Assembly: GCA_016932295.1 (NCBI GenBank)
Contig: JAFGDC010000501.1
Location: forward strand, 1 to 7,279
Length of the DNA: 7,279 bases
DNA from: a candidate division CSSED10-310 bacterium
GTDB taxonomy: Bacteria > CSSED10-310 > JAFGDC01
Reading direction: 5' to 3'
A program made the position numbers and the translations under genes. Under the pieces are notes generated by a model. It had not been told where the DNA came from. It was given only the letters and a program-made list of their open reading frames with translations, and did not search any database. Below are positions 4,884 to 7,279 of this stretch, one piece after another (within the stretch, counting starts at the first letter, position 1; every line of letters begins with the position of its first letter).

Positions 4884-6530
4884 TCAGAGGCGTTTTCCAT
4901 CGCCGTTACCCGGACATTCCGGGTTCACGGCATGATGTCGCGATGTCAGCAGGATGGTAAGCATGCAAAGCATGAACGCTGCACCCGCCGCCCCTGACGA
5001 GGGTATGACCGGAGGTGTGGGAGGGATGGTCGGGGACGGTGTGGTGGTGATGGAAGGAGTCGCCGTTGGTTCGGGTGATGGAGACGGGGTGCGGGATGGT
5101 TCTGGGGAGGTCGTGGCTGTGGGCGGTTCGGTCGGCGTGGGCCAAGGCGTGCCCGTGGGTGAGGGGATCGGCGTCGGACTGAAGGCCGCCTGGGCTCTGA
5201 AGCTGTTGGCATAGAGCCAATGGGATGGTTCGGCAGGCGGTACGCCACCATTCTCGTTCACATTGGTGATGTGATAGCAGTACTGGTTCCAGGTGGATCT
5301 GCCGGCCGTCCAGGTTTCCGAGACGGGGCTGAAGACGCGGATCCCGGTTTCGCTTCCGAACGCATAATTATTGCAGGCGGCGACGATTTCAACCTCGCCG
5401 TCCATATCGACATCAGCCACCACCGGGTATTCGATCAGTGTACCTGATCCGAGGCTCACCTGGTGCCGGACCGCGCCGGTGGCGCCGTCGTAGATCCGCA
5501 GGTGGCTCTGGTCCTGGCTCACCAGTTCGCAGGCACCGTCACCATCGAGGTCGTGCGCGCTGCATCCGCACCGGCCCGATGAAGAATCATTCACCGGCAT
5601 GAGCCATTTTACTGCCCCGCCGCTCTCGTACACGCCGATATTGGTCTTGCCCGAAATGGCGATCTCGGCTTCGTTGTCACCGTCAAAATCAGCGATGCAC
5701 GGGGCCGCGTAACTACCGCCTGGATGGCTTACCGGTCCCCAAATCAGGCTGCCGTTATAGGTGAATAGGTAGAGAGCATCCAGATATGAAACCACCAATT
5801 CCGGTTCCGACCCAGGTCCGCCCACCAGGTCGGCGATTGCTGGTATTCCCGGAATCGCGGGATTCAGTGACCATTTGATGGACGCATCCGTATCGTAGAT
5901 GTACGCGCCTTCGATAATCTCCATGCCTCCATTCATATCGAGATCAGCGGCTACCGCCATGGATGCTCCCGCTGTTCCGGATCCTTCCCACATGAGACTG
6001 CCGTTGGCATTGAGCACACACTTGCCGCAAATGATTTCCGGGCTTCCGTCCTGATCGATATCGGCGATCGAGCAGGTTCTCAATGCCGCCGCGGAGGTTG
6101 GATAGGCACTATGCCATTTGAAGCCACCGTCGTCTTCAAAGCAAAGGGTGCCGTTGCCGATTATGGGTGCCCCGGGAGCGATGATTTCGATCCTGCCGTC
6201 GTTATCGATGTCACCCGCGGCGATGCCTCCCGCTGGTTGAACATGATTGGAAGCGGTGGTGACTGTCCAGAGTTCACTGCCGGTGGTGCCGTCGATGGCT
6301 CTCAAGACGCCGTAGTCTGTGTAGCCCGTGGATGTCGACCAGGTGGAGAAAATGACGGCCGGTGTACCGGGCGCCGGGCCTAACGGCGCCACGATGGGCA
6401 TGGCCATGACCTGGTTGTAGGTCGGCAGCACCGGGCTGCCGTCCCAACGCAACTCTTCCTGCAGGGCAGCCGAAACAGTGCAGGAAGCAGCTATGAAGAA
6501 TACCATCGAAAGAATACAGGAGACCTTCAT
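4884..6530 (-). CDS. Secreted seven-bladed FG-GAP/VCBS-type propeller protein with Ser/Thr/Pro linker and C-terminal anchor
   Basis: This 548-residue protein is probably displayed on the cell surface. A signal peptide (about 1-21, cleavage near VSA-A) is followed by a repeat domain at about 75-400. Acidic loops start at D107, D157, D196, D281, D327 and D373 (for example DIDNDG, DLDGDG), with a degenerate one at D233. Such loops bind calcium in FG-GAP/integrin-alpha-like propellers. Each is preceded by a hairpin ending in Trp at 88, 139, 181, 220, 264 and 309 (His at 356), which points to seven blades. Residues about 407-450 form a separate module with WNQYCYH and TNVNENG. A Ser/Thr/Pro linker runs 451-511, and a hydrophobic segment at about 512-529 ends in RHH. 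GGAGGG at 6537-6542, six bases before ATG 6530, fixes the start. No enzymatic motif is visible. Adhesion or binding is plausible but unproven. Confidence 0.9.
   Translation of the reverse strand: MKVSCILSMVFFIAASCTVSAALQEELRWDGSPVLPTYNQVMAMPIVAPLGPAPGTPAVIFSTWSTSTGYTDYGVLRAIDGTTGSELWTVTTASNHVQPAGGIAAGDIDNDGRIEIIAPGAPIIGNGTLCFEDDGGFKWHSAYPTSAAALRTCSIADIDQDGSPEIICGKCVLNANGSLMWEGSGTAGASMAVAADLDMNGGMEIIEGAYIYDTDASIKWSLNPAIPGIPAIADLVGGPGSEPELVVSYLDALYLFTYNGSLIWGPVSHPGGSYAAPCIADFDGDNEAEIAISGKTNIGVYESGGAVKWLMPVNDSSSGRCGCSAHDLDGDGACELVSQDQSHLRIYDGATGAVRHQVSLGSGTLIEYPVVADVDMDGEVEIVAACNNYAFGSETGIRVFSPVSETWTAGRSTWNQYCYHITNVNENGGVPPAEPSHWLYANSFRAQAAFSPTPIPSPTGTPWPTPTEPPTATTSPEPSRTPSPSPEPTATPSITTTPSPTIPPTPPVIPSSGAAGAAFMLCMLTILLTSRHHAVNPECPGNGDGKRL
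4998..5180 (-). repeat. Low-complexity Ser/Thr/Pro linker coding repeat
   Basis: Residues 451-511 of the propeller protein are almost entirely Pro, Thr and Ser in irregular TPSP/SPTP/EPT units. The coding strand is therefore C-rich and the plus strand G-rich, with many GGTG and GGG runs. Such linkers usually hold a domain away from the cell surface and may be O-glycosylated. The tract can expand or contract by slippage. Confidence 0.8.
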
Positions 6531-6536
6531 GCATCA

Positions 6537-6542
6537 CCCTCC
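6537..6542 (-). promoter_or_regulatory. Ribosome binding site of the propeller gene
   Basis: On the minus strand GGAGGG lies six bases before ATG at 6530. This supports the chosen start, which leads directly into a signal peptide. Confidence 0.75.
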
Positions 6543-6735
6543 AGCGCGGAAATCACTTTTCGAGCATTGAATGTCAGGAAGATACCCCGCTGCCGACCCG
6601 TAGCGCCATGCTGCATCGCTCCACCGGTCATCACCAGGGACAGCCGTCGACGGGTGTCCGGAAATCAATCCAACGCTCATTACATCATCAAATTAAACAG
6701 ACGATTCCAGGATAGCAGGCAGCCGCTCGGCGGGT

Positions 6736-6765
6736 AAAGAAAAAAGCCGGAATGGTTCCCGGCTT
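6736..6765 (-). terminator. Rho-independent terminator of the upstream surface-protein gene
   Basis: On the minus strand AAGCCGG (6765-6759) and CCGGCTT (6750-6744) form a 7-bp stem with a short loop. It is followed directly by a T-rich tract, TTTTTTCTTT at 6745-6736, whose first two bases also close the stem. This is a standard intrinsic terminator. It ends the transcript of the partial gene at 6905 and separates it from the propeller gene. Confidence 0.85.
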
Positions 6766-6904
6766 AAGGCTGTATGTGATACTCTGTCAGGAGTCCTTGA
6801 CCCTGCCCCCATCATCATGCCTTGCAGCCTCGAAAAGCCTGCTGATGTAGTGCGTCACGGGTTGCTTCGGACCAGCGGTGCGAACCCCGTCCACCTCGGT
6901 TATC

Positions 6905-7279
6905 TCATTCCTCCCAGCCGAAATCCCAGGAATCCATCTGACCGAAGATGTCGGTCATTTCCTGGTTGGTCATTGCCGCCAGCCAGCGAATGCCCGTAAC
7001 GGCACCCGCTCCTTCCGGCCAGTTGAACGGCGACACCACGGAAACGACATGCAGACCCGGCGTCAATGTCAGCACATAACGATCGAAACCTTGGAAACTC
7101 GGGGCGAAGAAATACTCGCCATATACATCGAGAGCGACCAGCAGCGGCACTCCCGGATACACCATCAACGTGGGATTGCACAGGTACACCTCGCAATGGC
7201 AGTCGTCTCCGGGTTGGAACATGTGCGCTGGCATGGAGATCCTCACCGCCAGTTGTGAGCAAGCCGGCGTCGGCGTCTC
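6905..7279 (-). CDS. C-terminal domain of a surface protein after a Thr-Pro linker (N-terminus beyond window edge)
   Basis: The frame is open to the right edge and gives 124 residues before a TGA at 6905-6907. It enters in ETPTPA, the end of a Thr/Pro linker, and continues into a compact domain of about 115 residues. That domain has an early MPAHMFQPGDDC, then LVALDVYGEYFFAP, and ends MTNQEMTDIFGQMDSWDFG. I recall similar tails (PGD then a Leu-Asp strand then a Phe/Tyr-rich FAP and a final MTN segment) at the ends of large extracellular proteins from uncultured bacteria, but I know no assigned function. The composition suggests a beta-sandwich. A GTG at 7246 could be mistaken for a start, but the frame is open through it, the linker lies upstream and no ribosome binding site precedes it. 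The intrinsic terminator at 6736-6765 ends the transcript. Confidence 0.8.
   Translation of the reverse strand, partial: ETPTPACSQLAVRISMPAHMFQPGDDCHCEVYLCNPTLMVYPGVPLLVALDVYGEYFFAPSFQGFDRYVLTLTPGLHVVSVVSPFNWPEGAGAVTGIRWLAAMTNQEMTDIFGQMDSWDFGWEE

Larger units (their letters stand above)
6531..6904. other. Non-coding spacer between two minus-strand surface-protein genes
   Basis: Reading leftward from the stop of the partial gene at 6905, there is a 139-base 3' untranslated stretch, then the intrinsic terminator at 6736-6765, then about 200 bases that must carry the promoter and leader of the propeller gene. I could not find a convincing sigma-70 promoter there. TGTAAT- and TTTAAT-like boxes occur around 6680-6700 without good -35 partners. 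No tRNA or credible small protein is visible. Confidence 0.65.

Noticed and set aside
4954..5214. Plus-strand open frame rich in Gly, Val and Asp
   Set aside because: It is the antisense of the Ser/Thr/Pro linker, which automatically yields Gly/Val/Asp-rich frames. It is not a gene.
6850..6900. GGTGCGAACCCCGT, reminiscent of a tRNA T-arm
   Set aside because: The usual TTC of the T-loop is missing, and no matching acceptor stem, D-arm or anticodon arm is found on either strand.

Overview
The window reads as a GC-rich bacterial chromosome fragment, probably from a double-membrane (Gram-negative type) and poorly characterised lineage. The evidence is indirect. There is an M48 peptidase with a possible lipoprotein signal, a secreted bacterial-SH3 protein, a CHASE2-type cyclase, and two cell-surface proteins with Ser/Thr/Pro-rich linkers of a kind I associate with candidate phyla and other little-studied environmental bacteria. 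No phylogenetic marker gene is present, so the phylum cannot be fixed from this sequence.

Layout. (1) Positions 1-3520, minus strand: a probable three-gene operon, read right to left. It encodes a secreted SH3-domain protein (3053-3520), an M48 zinc metallopeptidase (2148-3056, overlapping the SH3 gene by 4 bases) and, after a 121-base gap, a membrane CHASE2 class III adenylate cyclase (2026 to beyond the left edge, C-terminus cut off). (2) Positions 3521-4127: a 607-base divergent non-coding region with several inverted repeats and an AT-rich island. (3) Positions 4128-4784, plus strand: a stand-alone class I SAM-dependent methyltransferase. (4) Positions 4884-6530, minus strand: a secreted seven-bladed propeller protein with FG-GAP-like loops, followed by a WNQ/TNVN module, a Ser/Thr/Pro linker and a C-terminal hydrophobic anchor. 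(5) Positions 6531-6904: non-coding, with a clear intrinsic terminator at 6736-6765. (6) Positions 6905 to the right edge, minus strand: the C-terminal part of another surface protein, entered from a Thr-Pro linker.

How they may work together. The SH3/M48/CHASE2-cyclase set has the parts of an envelope-to-cAMP pathway: a wall-binding module, an envelope protease and a membrane cyclase with an extracytoplasmic sensor domain. That is an inference from domain content and gene order. The two surface proteins on the right are separated by a terminator and look like independent units of one surface-protein repertoire. The methyltransferase lies between these blocks with its own ribosome binding site and no clear functional link to either.

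The most interesting items are the three-gene signalling cluster, the surface-protein architectures with their unassigned modules, and the inverted-repeat-rich divergent region. I found no CRISPR array, transposase, tRNA or rRNA.
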